DNA of 51,542 bases, taken from assembly GCA_003343625.1 (NCBI GenBank), contig QAKV01000027.1:1-51542 (forward strand), written 5' to 3'. Shown one piece after another: positions 44,467 to 51,542 of the stretch. The first letter of the stretch is position 1; each line of letters starts with the position of its first letter. The notes below the pieces were generated by a model that was not told the DNA's origin, did no database searches, and saw only the letters and a program-made list of their open reading frames with translations. The DNA is from Clostridiales bacterium (GTDB lineage Bacteria > Bacillota > Clostridia > Lachnospirales > Lachnospiraceae). A program made the translations under genes and the position numbers.

Positions 44467-45414
44467 TTAACGCGATTCCCATAAAATTTCAATACTGCCC
44501 ATGGAGGAATCCAGTTTCATCTTCCTCTCCGAACCGTTTTCCACTATTTTTTCCCTGTCCATGCCGGAATAGTCCTGATTTCCCACGGTAATGCTTCCCA
44601 GATCCGTGTTGATCTCGTAGTTGAAATCGTCCGGATCTTCCGCCAGAGTCAAAATGATACTCCCCATATCCGTACTGGCCGTTACATCCCCGTTTACGGT
44701 TCCGGCCAGCTCAATGCTTCCCAGATCCACGTCCGCTTCCAGTTCATCCGCCTTCAGATCCCCGATCTCTATGGATCCCAGATCCGACTTCAGAGAAACA
44801 TCCCCTCCCGACAGGGTTTCCGCAGAGATATAGCTCAAACCTGCCGACAGTTCCGCTTCCTTCCAGACAACCCCGGCCGGAACCGTCAATACCAGCTGCC
44901 TGTCATTGCTGCGGAATACCTTTTTGTTCTTCCCTACGTCCTGGATCCGGAGCGCGCCATCCTTCACGTAGCACTGGATCCGATCCGCATTATGCCCTTC
45001 CAGAACGATGGAATCGCCTTCCCCCTCCACGATCTCCAAAGCGTGGACGCCGATCTCCACTTCCAGATCGGCAGGAAAAGATCCCTTCCATTCCACCGTA
45101 TGGGTAAAATCGCCGCTGAAGATTTCTTCTCCTTCCTCCGCCCCTTCTCCGTCCCAATGGGAAGAATCATCCCAGAAATCCAGGTCGAGCCAGCCGTTTT
45201 CAATCCCGTCTTCGACCGTATCCTCCAGTTCTTCCATGGAATCCTCCAGAAAGCCCAGCCCGGGCAGACCGTACCAGGGAAAACGAGCCCACCTGTGATG
45301 GCCGGTTCCCTGTCCGAATCCGCCCGCCGCAGCCCCGATCCCCAAGAGGATGGCGCCCGCCGCAATACATCCTGCCGCCGCCAAAAGCGCTGTCTTCGTC
45401 CCCTTTTTCATCAT
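44467..45414 (-). CDS. DUF4097-family beta-strand repeat protein
   Basis: A 315-residue exported or membrane-anchored protein with an N-terminal hydrophobic segment (TALLAAAGCIAAGAILLGIG). From about residue 110 a right-handed beta-repeat domain follows, with recurring units such as SLKSDLGSIEIGDLKADELE, then ADVDLGSIELAGTVNGD and STDMGSIILTL. This is the DUF4097 'putative adhesin' fold. A Gly/Trp/Asp/Glu-rich spacer separates anchor and domain. Its start overlaps the HAAS gene stop by four bases. Function in the module is not established. Confidence 0.88.
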   Translation of the reverse strand: MMKKGTKTALLAAAGCIAAGAILLGIGAAAGGFGQGTGHHRWARFPWYGLPGLGFLEDSMEELEDTVEDGIENGWLDLDFWDDSSHWDGEGAEEGEEIFSGDFTHTVEWKGSFPADLEVEIGVHALEIVEGEGDSIVLEGHNADRIQCYVKDGALRIQDVGKNKKVFRSNDRQLVLTVPAGVVWKEAELSAGLSYISAETLSGGDVSLKSDLGSIEIGDLKADELEADVDLGSIELAGTVNGDVTASTDMGSIILTLAEDPDDFNYEINTDLGSITVGNQDYSGMDREKIVENGSERKMKLDSSMGSIEILWESR

Positions 45415-46133
45415 CCTTTTCCTCCTTTTTTATGAAACAGGCCGCTGCAGAAATCCGCAGCCTTCCGAAATGCATTCGGAAAGATCTTCGCCAGCAAAAA
45501 GACCAGAAGCATCGTCAGAAGAATGCCGATCCCCACCGTGATCAGGCTCATTCCGATCCCCATCACCGCGCTGGCCGGAAACAGGAACAGGTCCGCCAGG
45601 GATTCGAAGAAAGCGATTACCCCCGCCACAATACAGACCACTCCCACTGCCAGAAAGACGAGGATCAGAGGGATGAAAACCGCAGCCAAAATAACCAGCA
45701 CCAGCACCAGGGCGAACGCCAGAGGGAGGAGGATCGGAGATGCCAGGACGCAGAGGATGACGATGAGGGCCACTGTGCCGCCGCTCATTCCCTTTTTCTT
45801 TCCGTCAGGCCGATATCTGCGGCCGTAATCCTTCTTTCCTTCTTTGCGCTCCGCCCGCTTTCCGGAGATCACTTCGTTCTCTTTTCCTTCCGTTTCCTGC
45901 CGGTACCCCTTCTCGGAGAACTCTCCCCGATCCTCCTCCCCTTCCCGCAGGCCGTCCCGGATGGATTTCGCCAGTTCTTCCGGCGTGCCCAGCGCTTCCA
46001 GAACCTCTTCCTCATTCTCCACGCCGGCATCGTTCAAATAATCGTTATAATACTGGATGGCTTCCCTTCGCTCATTTTCCGGAAGATCGGAAAGCAGAAG
46101 CTCCAGCCTCCTCATGAAATCGATTCTGTTCAT
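45411..46133 (-). CDS. HAAS/DUF1700 family membrane protein
   Basis: A 240-residue protein. The N-terminal HAAS domain (NRIDFMRRLELLLSDLPENE, AIQYYNDYLNDAGVENEEEV) is followed by a charged linker and four to five membrane helices. ATG 46133 is nine bases after GGAGG and overlaps the PadR stop in the form ATGA. HAAS proteins are encoded with PadR-type repressors and are thought to signal through them. The C-terminus returns to the cytoplasm with KIFPNAFRKAADFCSGLFHK. Confidence 0.88.
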   Translation of the reverse strand: MNRIDFMRRLELLLSDLPENERREAIQYYNDYLNDAGVENEEEVLEALGTPEELAKSIRDGLREGEEDRGEFSEKGYRQETEGKENEVISGKRAERKEGKKDYGRRYRPDGKKKGMSGGTVALIVILCVLASPILLPLAFALVLVLVILAAVFIPLILVFLAVGVVCIVAGVIAFFESLADLFLFPASAVMGIGMSLITVGIGILLTMLLVFLLAKIFPNAFRKAADFCSGLFHKKGGKG

Positions 46134-46453
46134 ACGCCGTATCCTCCCTCGAACATAGCCGTAATTTTTTCCGAATAGCTCTCCCATTCCGCCTTGTACA
46201 GGCGAAGCTGGGCGCTGCCTCTGGCCGTTATTTTGTAATATCTCCTGTTGCGCCCTCCGCATTCCATGTCGTAGACCTCCAGGCAATCGTCCTTTTGCAG
46301 TCTCCGCAGCACCGGATACAGCGTGGATTCCGACAGGTCGATGGCCTGGCGCACTTCCTGGGTGATCTTATACCCGTAAGTTCCTTCCGGTTCCCGGGAG
46401 ACCACAGCCAGCACGATGGCGTCCAGCAACGCTGAACCCGTATTGAATACCAT
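46130..46453 (-). CDS. PadR-family transcriptional regulator
   Basis: A 107-residue winged-helix regulator. It has ALLDAIVLAVVSREPEGTYG, YKITQEVRQAIDLSESTLYP, VLRRLQKDDCLEVYDMECGG and RRYYKITARG, the full PadR core including the wing. ATG 46453 is nine bases after GGGAG; a longer start at 46507 would begin inside the operator. It heads the HAAS-DUF4097-PspC operon and very likely represses it from the palindromes around its promoter. Confidence 0.9.
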   Translation of the reverse strand: MVFNTGSALLDAIVLAVVSREPEGTYGYKITQEVRQAIDLSESTLYPVLRRLQKDDCLEVYDMECGGRNRRYYKITARGSAQLRLYKAEWESYSEKITAMFEGGYGV

Positions 46454-46495
46454 GTATGCACGCTCCCTTCTCTTCTCCTGGTTATCGTCCTTCCG

Positions 46496-46518
46496 AATAT
46501 TATACACTGTATAATATT
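46496..46518. promoter_or_regulatory. 23-bp perfect palindrome, probable PadR operator
   Basis: The arms AATATTATACA/TGTATAATATT flank a single central base. The site lies just downstream of the predicted transcription start of the padR operon (about 46524). A second, shorter palindrome (ATATG-A-CATAT, 46533-46543) overlaps the promoter spacer. Two dyads bracketing the start suit autorepression. Confidence 0.7.
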
Positions 46519-46530
46519 GTTTACAGCTAT

Positions 46531-46559
46531 AATATATGACATATAATATTATCTGTCAA
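46531..46559 (-). promoter_or_regulatory. padR operon promoter
   Basis: Perfect TTGACA (46554-46559), 17-base spacer, TATATT (46531-46536) on the minus strand. Confidence 0.82.
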
Positions 46560-46652
46560 CGATTATTTCCGAATAAATTTCTAAAGATTTTCCGAAAAGT
46601 TCGTAAAAAGAAAGTGTGCGCCGGGGCGCACACTCGCGCCGAGCGCGGTTGC

Positions 46653-46746
46653 CGTCAGGCAACACTCTACTTTTCGCGCGAGTACGCATCCTCAGCGGAG
46701 CGTCTTTTTTTATACGATAGGAAATTTCATTTCCTATCGTATAAAA
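46653..46746. repeat. Dispersed intergenic palindromic repeat, copy 2
   Basis: Same order of blocks as 24762-24848 (CGTCAGGCAACAC, CTACTTTTCGCGCGA, TCCTCAGCG, terminal hairpin) with a short insertion in the middle. The hairpin arms here are ATACGATAGGAAAT/ATTTCCTATCGTAT. A separate GC-rich hairpin (46613-46634, arms AGTGTGCGC/GCGCACACT) stands just to the left. Confidence 0.75.
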
Positions 46747-46769
46747 AAGGAGCTGCTATTCACAGCTCC
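46743..46769 (-). terminator. Terminator after the lipoprotein gene
   Basis: Leftward, GGAGCTG and CAGCTCC pair across a seven-base loop, followed by TTTTTT. It lies 17 bases after the lipoprotein stop and merges into repeat copy 2. Confidence 0.8.
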
Positions 46770-46785
46770 CTGCATTGGACTTTTC

Positions 46786-47346
46786 TTATTTCCCCGAAAG
46801 ATAAAATTCTTTGATCCCGGGAGATCCACTGTCTTCCATTTCGAGGACGACGCAGTTAAAATCATCTCCCACCACCATCCGGCCATTCTGGATCTTCTGT
46901 TTCTCGATATCACAGTTTTTCACCGCTTCCAGCAGTCCGTCCGTGTAGAGCGCGTCCAGCCCCAGCTCTTCCAGATCCTCTTCCGTTTCCAGCACGATCT
47001 CTTCTTCGTTTATGTGCACGGTTACCGGAAAGGCGCACAGATTCGCCAGATATTCCGTGGTCAGCCCAGTGGTAATTTCCATCTGCACCGTGGAACCCAT
47101 GGACCAGAAAAGGGCGGTTTCCAGATCTGGTTCTTCTCCGGCTCCTTCTGCGCTGTCAACCGCAGTTTCCGGCATTTCTTCTCCTTCCCCGCTTTCCATG
47201 ACTTCTTCGGACTCCGCTGTTTCTTCCATCGTCACGGCGTCCTTTTGCCCGCTCCCTGCCGTCTCCGCACGTTCTGCAGGGAAGGTGCAGGCTGTCAGCT
47301 GGGCCGCCGCCAGAAGGCCGGCCGCCAGTATCGTCAGTTTTTTCAT
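46786..47346 (-). CDS. Putative lipoprotein, unknown function
   Basis: A 186-residue protein with a lipoprotein signal (LAAGLLAAAQLTACTF, lipobox LTAC at about residues 17-20). A very acidic, Glu/Ser/Gly-rich linker (about 35-75) leads to a globular domain (LFWSMGSTVQMEITTGLTTE, FPVTVHINEEEIVLETEEDL). No known family was recognised. GGAGG is eight bases before ATG 47346. It follows the two-component genes and may be their regulated output or a sensor partner. Confidence 0.75.
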   Translation of the reverse strand: MKKLTILAAGLLAAAQLTACTFPAERAETAGSGQKDAVTMEETAESEEVMESGEGEEMPETAVDSAEGAGEEPDLETALFWSMGSTVQMEITTGLTTEYLANLCAFPVTVHINEEEIVLETEEDLEELGLDALYTDGLLEAVKNCDIEKQKIQNGRMVVGDDFNCVVLEMEDSGSPGIKEFYLSGK

Positions 47347-47430
47347 CGTCTTTTCCTCCTCGTCAATCGCTTCCGGGAACCGCTCCCGGTTCTTTTATTC
47401 TGACGAGGCAACCTGAATTTTTCCCTTACG

Positions 47431-47450
47431 GTTTCTCAAGATTTCTTAAG
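47431..47450. promoter_or_regulatory. Tandem direct repeats, possible response-regulator box
   Basis: Two adjacent ten-base units, GTTTCTCAAG and ATTTCTTAAG (8/10 identical), overlap the end of the histidine kinase gene about 85 bases before the lipoprotein start. A weaker third unit precedes them. OmpR-family regulators typically bind direct repeats with ten- to eleven-base period. Confidence 0.4.
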
Positions 47451-49044
47451 GTTCGGACGTTTCCCAGAGGGCGAACTCCATGACAAACTCCGTGCTCCAT
47501 CCGCCGGAAGGTTCCTTTTCCAGCCGGATCGTTCCCCCGTGGAGCCGGACGATTTCCTTCACGATGGAAAGGCCCAGCCCTGAACCGTGTTTCCCGCCCC
47601 GGGAGTCGTCTCCCGTGACGAAAGGGGAAAAAACGCTTTCCCCCGGCCTTTCCTCAATCCCGCGCCCGTCGTCTCCGATCCGGAGCTCTGCGCGGCTTCC
47701 TTTCCGCCGCACTTCCACAAAAAGAGTCGTCCCCTTCGGATTATATTTCAGCGCGTTATTCACCAGATTGTCCAGGACCCGCACAAACAGCCCGGGATCC
47801 AGGCCGCACCAGACCGGCTCTTCCAAAAGATCCGCCTTCAGGAAATACCCTTTCAGCTCCAGTTCCTGATATCTTCCGGCAAAATAGTCCCGCACGATCC
47901 CGCACAGATCTTCCCTGCTTTTCTTCACCTGCATCCGGGGATGCTCCAGCCTGCTGTATTCGTGAAAAGACTGCAGCAGCTCGTCCAGGCGCTCCGCTCT
48001 TTTGGCGATCACGCCCAGATAGCGCTGCCGCTCCTGTTTCGGCACCATGTTGTCCTGCAGCGCCCGGGCATAACCGGAAATCACCGTAACAGGAGTCTTT
48101 AAATCGTGGGAAAGATCCGCGAACAGCCTTCTCTTTTCCCGGTCCAGCCTGCGGCGCTCTTCTTCGCTCTCCTGCAGCTTCTTTTCCAGTTTCAGGAAGT
48201 TTCTGGCGATCTGGGCAAATTCTTCCGGCCCCTGATAACTTTCCAGCCGTTCCCCGGACTGTTCCGGGAAAGAAAGGATGGCGTCGTTTAAAGGGACCAG
48301 CAGCTTTTTCGTCCGTCTGTCCAGCCAGCGGATACACAAAAGGGCGCAGCCCAGATAGACCGGGATGAAAATCCACTTCAGGACGTTGAACGCTTCATAC
48401 GCTGCCCTATACTCCCGGATTCCCGCTTCCTGCATCCAGAAGACGAGCCGGCGGCCTTCCCCGTTTTCGTCGGCCCAGTCGTGTTTCCAGATCCGTTTTC
48501 CGTCTTCTGTCCGGCCGCGCAGATATCCCAGCTGCCGATCCGAAAAGGAAAAGCGGTCTGCAAACAGCGTCCCCGACAGCCGTTCTCCCCCTTCGTTTAA
48601 GAACAGATATCCTGTGATGGCGGGTTCTCCTTCTCCCCCGTACTGCGCTTCCGTAATGAGCCAGTCGCCGTTTTCCGCATTCTCCGGCAGCGCCGCCACA
48701 AAAAAACGGCGTCCTGAGCCGAAGTCCGGGATCAGTTCTGTCTCGGAAAACTCCGCGTCAAAGCCGCCGTCGAATATGGGCGTTCCGTCGGGAGAAAAGA
48801 CCGCCATCCCCGCTCCCCTGCCCAGATAGCGCTCCGCGTTCAGACCGGGAATTTCTTCCTCTTTCATCCCGCTGATCCGGCGGATAAATTCCTCCGGATC
48901 AGCTGCGGGAACCGTATAGCGCTGCCAGATCGTAAATCCCAGATAAAAAAGGCACATCACCGTCAGGGTGAGGGCCGTAAAATAGACGTAATTGGCCGCC
49001 AGGAAACGAAACAGACTTTTTTTCTTACCCACGCAACTCCCCAT
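47446..49044 (-). CDS. Sensor histidine kinase with extracytoplasmic domain
   Basis: A 532-residue kinase. A first helix (FLAANYVYFTALTLTVMCLF), an extracellular sensor domain of about 190 residues (AERYLGRGAGMAVFSPDGTP) and a second helix (NVLKWIFIPVYLGCALLCIR) are followed by a HAMP-like stretch. HisKA has its phosphoacceptor His in LFADLSHDLKTPVTVISGYA, and the HATPase has NLVNNALKYNP, GDDGRGIEE and GSGLGLSIVKEIVRLHGG. It overlaps the regulator gene by 20 bases. Its start may instead be the GTG at 49032, four bases after GGGGAG. Signal unknown. Confidence 0.9.
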   Translation of the reverse strand: MGSCVGKKKSLFRFLAANYVYFTALTLTVMCLFYLGFTIWQRYTVPAADPEEFIRRISGMKEEEIPGLNAERYLGRGAGMAVFSPDGTPIFDGGFDAEFSETELIPDFGSGRRFFVAALPENAENGDWLITEAQYGGEGEPAITGYLFLNEGGERLSGTLFADRFSFSDRQLGYLRGRTEDGKRIWKHDWADENGEGRRLVFWMQEAGIREYRAAYEAFNVLKWIFIPVYLGCALLCIRWLDRRTKKLLVPLNDAILSFPEQSGERLESYQGPEEFAQIARNFLKLEKKLQESEEERRRLDREKRRLFADLSHDLKTPVTVISGYARALQDNMVPKQERQRYLGVIAKRAERLDELLQSFHEYSRLEHPRMQVKKSREDLCGIVRDYFAGRYQELELKGYFLKADLLEEPVWCGLDPGLFVRVLDNLVNNALKYNPKGTTLFVEVRRKGSRAELRIGDDGRGIEERPGESVFSPFVTGDDSRGGKHGSGLGLSIVKEIVRLHGGTIRLEKEPSGGWSTEFVMEFALWETSEP

Positions 49045-49744
49045 CTTCCAGCTTATACCCCAGCCCCCTGACAGTGATGATGTAACGCGGGTTTTTCGGA
49101 TCGTCTTCGATCTTTTCCCGCAGTTTGGAAATATGCACCATCATGGTCTGGTCGTCGCTCTCTGTAAATTCCCCGTTTATGCTTTCATAAAGCTGTGCCC
49201 GGGTATATACCCTTCCCGGGGCCTTCATCAGTTTATGCAAAATCCGGTACTCCGTCGGGGTCAGGGGCACAGGCTGACCGGCTCTGGAAACGGACATCTC
49301 CCAGGGATTTAAGCAAAGCTGCCCCACCTGCAGTTTCCCGTCCTCTCTGCGGGCCCCTTTTCCCGCCCCCAGTTCATAAAAACGGCGCAGATTGGCCTGA
49401 ATGCGCGCCACCACTTCCATCGGGTTAAATGGTTTGGTCAGATAATCGTCCGCGCCCAGATTCAGCCCCAGGATCCTGTCATAATCCTGTCCCCTTGCCG
49501 ACAGGATCAGAATCGGGATATTGCTCACGGTCCGGATCCTCCTGGTCAGCTCGTATCCATCCATCCGGGGCATCATGACATCCAATAGGGCCAGATCCAC
49601 CTTTTCCCGCCTCACGATGCTGAGCGCGTCCTCCCCGTTGCCCGCCGTGATCACCCGGTAACCGCTGTTTTTCAGATACAGGCACAAAAGGGACACGATA
49701 TCCGCATCGTCTTCGGCGATCAGAATCGTATAACCATCGCCCAT
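49025..49744 (-). CDS. OmpR-family response regulator
   Basis: The 239-residue regulator has a receiver domain with Asp55 (LALLDVMMPRMDG), EDDAD near the start and DDYLTKPFNP. A winged-helix domain starts near residue 140 (LTPTEYRILHKLMKAPGRVY, MMVHISKLREKIEDDPKNPR). It resembles VanR/CssR-type regulators. It lies four bases after the GH125 stop, so carbohydrate hydrolase and two-component genes may share a transcript. It overlaps its kinase gene. Confidence 0.92.
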   Translation of the reverse strand: MGDGYTILIAEDDADIVSLLCLYLKNSGYRVITAGNGEDALSIVRREKVDLALLDVMMPRMDGYELTRRIRTVSNIPILILSARGQDYDRILGLNLGADDYLTKPFNPMEVVARIQANLRRFYELGAGKGARREDGKLQVGQLCLNPWEMSVSRAGQPVPLTPTEYRILHKLMKAPGRVYTRAQLYESINGEFTESDDQTMMVHISKLREKIEDDPKNPRYIITVRGLGYKLEDGELRG

Positions 49745-49748
49745 AGCC

Positions 49749-51023
49749 TCAGTCCGCCTTTACGGTAAGGCCGCACAGGGAGAGCACGAATTCCACGAAC
49801 ATGGCGTTGGACCAGGAAAACCATTCCCGGGTGAACAGCTTCGGATCATCCTTGTGAAAGCCTTCGTGCACCAGATTGGTGCCCGCGTCCGTCCGTTCGA
49901 AATAATCCAGAAGACGAGCCTTTTCCTCTTCATCGGCGCTGGTCATCCCCTGAATGGACAGGGCGATATGCCAGATATAATCCTTCGGCGTATGGGGGCT
50001 TCCGATCCCTTTTGCAGCCTTTCCTTCATAATAATAGGGATTTGCAGCGGAAAGCATCATTTTTCTCGTGTTCAGGTAAATCGGATCCGCGTTTCCGCAG
50101 TAGTGGAAATAAGGCATGGACAGAAGGCTGGGCACATTGGCATCGTCCATGATATGGCGGTTGCCCCTGCCGTCCACTTCGTATACATAGACCCGGCCAA
50201 ATTCTTCCGTATCCATGGTGCCGAACTTCTCAATCCCCTCCTGGATCTGCTCCCGCAGTGTTTTCACTTCTGCAAGAAACTTTTCTTCATGATAGAAATT
50301 GTGCAGGATTTCCTGCATATAGTCCAATACCACTACGGCAAACATATTGGAAGGCACCAGATAACCGTACAGACACCTGTCGTCGCTGGGCCGGAATCCT
50401 GACCAGGTCATTCCGGTATAGGATACGGGGTTTCCCTTTCCTTCGCAGGGAAGCGTGTCGGTTTCCACGCAATCCAGCCGCCGGAATGTGTAAGGGGATT
50501 GCTCCCCGTGATGCTGTTCCGTCTTCCACAGCGCAACGATGGTTCTGGCGGCTTCCAGAAACAGGCCGTCAAACTGCGCCGTTTTCCCGGTGTTTTTCCA
50601 GTAAAGATAGGCCAGCTGAACCGGGTAGCACAGAGAATCGATCTCGTACTTTCTCTCCCAGATATCCGGCTTCATTTCCGTCAGATCCTCCTGATGCCCC
50701 GCGCCATTTTCCTCCTCGTTGAACGCGTTGGCATAAGGATCCCGTAAAATGCACTGGAACTGCTTTTTTATCACGCCTTCGATGATCTCCGCCACCCTTT
50801 CGTTTTCCGACGCCACCAGGAGATAGGGCCTCAGCTGATTGGTGCTGTCCCTCAGCCACATGGCCGGGATATCCCCGGTGAGCATGAAAGCGGTGCCGTC
50901 TTCCCTGTGCAAATGCACCGTCTTCTCCAGCGTATCCTGATAGCAGTTTTCGAACATGGCCACGATCTTTGGCCTGTGGGCCATCTTCTCTTTCACCAGC
51001 TGCAATACCTGTTCTTCCGTCAT
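49749..51023 (-). CDS. GH125 exo-alpha-1,6-mannosidase
   Basis: A 424-residue glycoside hydrolase family 125 enzyme. It has FMLTGDIPAMWLRDSTNQLR near residue 47, DPYANAFNEEENGAGHQEDL, YEIDSLCYPVQLAYLYWKNT, TGMTWSGFRPSDDRCLYGYL and EWFSWSNAMFVEFVL. It removes non-reducing alpha-1,6-linked mannose by inversion. No signal peptide, so it is cytoplasmic and acts on imported glycans, a plausible partner of the GH92 enzyme 14 kb away. GGAGG is seven bases before ATG 51023. The gene stands between the YbaK fragment and a response regulator. Confidence 0.93.
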   Translation of the reverse strand: MTEEQVLQLVKEKMAHRPKIVAMFENCYQDTLEKTVHLHREDGTAFMLTGDIPAMWLRDSTNQLRPYLLVASENERVAEIIEGVIKKQFQCILRDPYANAFNEEENGAGHQEDLTEMKPDIWERKYEIDSLCYPVQLAYLYWKNTGKTAQFDGLFLEAARTIVALWKTEQHHGEQSPYTFRRLDCVETDTLPCEGKGNPVSYTGMTWSGFRPSDDRCLYGYLVPSNMFAVVVLDYMQEILHNFYHEEKFLAEVKTLREQIQEGIEKFGTMDTEEFGRVYVYEVDGRGNRHIMDDANVPSLLSMPYFHYCGNADPIYLNTRKMMLSAANPYYYEGKAAKGIGSPHTPKDYIWHIALSIQGMTSADEEEKARLLDYFERTDAGTNLVHEGFHKDDPKLFTREWFSWSNAMFVEFVLSLCGLTVKAD

Positions 51024-51035
51024 TTTCGATCCTCC

Positions 51036-51245
51036 CTATTCTGATTGCCAACCTTTACAGACATCCACCCAGTCTTTCGCGCACGAGCAGCGCTCCAGCT
51101 CTTCAGGCGTCAGCTCCACGGCGCTGTTGTCGCTGCCGCAGGCCGGAAATACCGTTTCAAACCGCTTCAGGGAAACGTCCAGATAGACTTCGATCCCCTC
51201 GTTGATCCCGAAGGGACAGACGCCGCCCACTCCATGTCCTACCGC
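51036..51245 (-). pseudogene. C-terminal fragment of a YbaK/EbsC-type aminoacyl-tRNA deacylase
   Basis: About 70 codons match the C-terminal half of YbaK/EbsC proteins: VGHGVGGVCPFGINEGIEVY, LDVSLKRFETVFPACGSDNS and ELTPEELERCS. These proteins hydrolyse mischarged Cys-/Pro-tRNA. The N-terminal half (roughly 90 residues) is missing; the sequence to the right is insertion-element DNA. The frame stays open to 51299 through non-homologous sequence, but no good start is seen. It ends 12 bases before GH125. Confidence 0.75.
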
Positions 51246-51288
51246 AGGGGGCTGTCGGTTAATACCGAATTTCCCCCCTGACATGCAG

Positions 51289-51355
51289 GAAAGAGACAAT
51301 TCCAGAGAATTCGTACTTTTTTAGGGATCGATTTCTCTGTCGGATTGTCTCTTTC
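51289..51355. repeat. Inverted repeat at the end of the right-hand IS
   Basis: Perfect 12-base arms GAAAGAGACAAT (51289-51300) and ATTGTCTCTTTC (51344-51355), followed by a T-run. It lies between the YbaK fragment and the transposase 3' end and may be the IS terminal structure or its terminator. The exact IS boundary is unresolved. Confidence 0.55.
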
Positions 51356-51421
51356 TTTTTATCCCTCGTATTTTAGGGCGCAAAAGCCCCTTGTTTTGGA
51401 GTGCATGGACCGCTCCATCAG

Positions 51422-51541
51422 TTAAGCGGCTTTCTGCTCCTTTTTCCCTTCATATTTCTCGATTTCATGATGCAGGAACCGGTGGTATTTTAGGATGTTC
51501 CGGCCTATTGCATACAGCATGAACTCTTTATACACTTTTTC
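51422..51541 (-). mobile_element. IS1182-type transposase, C-terminal 39 residues (partial)
   Basis: The frame enters from the right edge and ends at TAA (51422-51424). It contains KVYKEFMLYAIGRNILKYHR and FLHHEIEKYEGKK, the tail typical of IS1182-family DDE transposases. The rest of the element lies outside the window. It is the likely cause of the ybaK truncation. Confidence 0.7.
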
Positions 51542-51542
51542 C

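Overview
The window looks like a chromosomal segment of a mid-GC Gram-positive gut-type clostridium, most likely Lachnospiraceae. The reasons are strong GGAGG ribosome sites almost everywhere, a CpsB-CpsC-CpsD capsule control set, a fused AccD-AccA carboxyltransferase, a PadR/HAAS/DUF4097 module, an ECF S-component next to pyridoxamine kinase, and GH92/GH125 mannosidases. Nearly all genes read leftward (minus strand). No tRNA, rRNA or CRISPR array was seen.

Left edge to 22.2 kb: a 20-gene exopolysaccharide/capsule operon, read right to left. It starts with the phosphatase/co-polymerase/kinase set (cpsB, cpsC, cpsD), a small Ig-like membrane protein and the initiating phosphosugar transferase. 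Next come a FucNAc transferase and the UDP-L-FucNAc genes (fnlA/fnlB/fnlC type), a PseC-like aminotransferase, a sortase-B-fold lipoprotein without its catalytic His and Cys, an LCP ligase and a secreted protein. It ends with a strikingly AT-rich block of five glycosyltransferases, a Wzy polymerase and a Wzx flippase. That block abuts IS21-type debris at the left edge, as expected for an exchanged serotype cassette.

22.25-23.69 kb, the most notable element: a tyrosine recombinase gene lies between perfect 28-bp inverted repeats. A near-consensus promoter (TTGAAA, 17 bp, TGATATAAT) lies inside the repeats and points out into the capsule operon. This reads as a self-contained invertible promoter switch for the whole polysaccharide locus, shown here in the ON orientation. 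A bidirectional terminator beyond the right repeat would catch the promoter after inversion.

23.8-29.4 kb: a small coiled-coil protein, a DedA membrane protein, an orphan carB and a GT2/TPR glycosyltransferase. 29.5-34.0 kb: an operon of a DUF1653 protein, a cytosolic 5'-nucleotidase, an SfsA-MutY fusion and a GT2. 34.0-36.2 kb: a GH92 mannosidase. 36.3-40.1 kb: the acetyl-CoA carboxylase operon accB-accC-accDA, with a FabT-like operator on its promoter. 40.2-41.8 kb (plus strand): a vitamin B6 uptake/salvage pair. 41.8-46.5 kb: a KdpDE-like two-component pair, a flavin reductase, PspC, DUF4097, HAAS and PadR. 46.8-51.0 kb: a lipoprotein, a second two-component system and a GH125 mannosidase. 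The right edge carries a YbaK/EbsC gene truncated by an IS1182-type transposase.

Many start codons were re-chosen from ribosome-site spacing; each entry says why.
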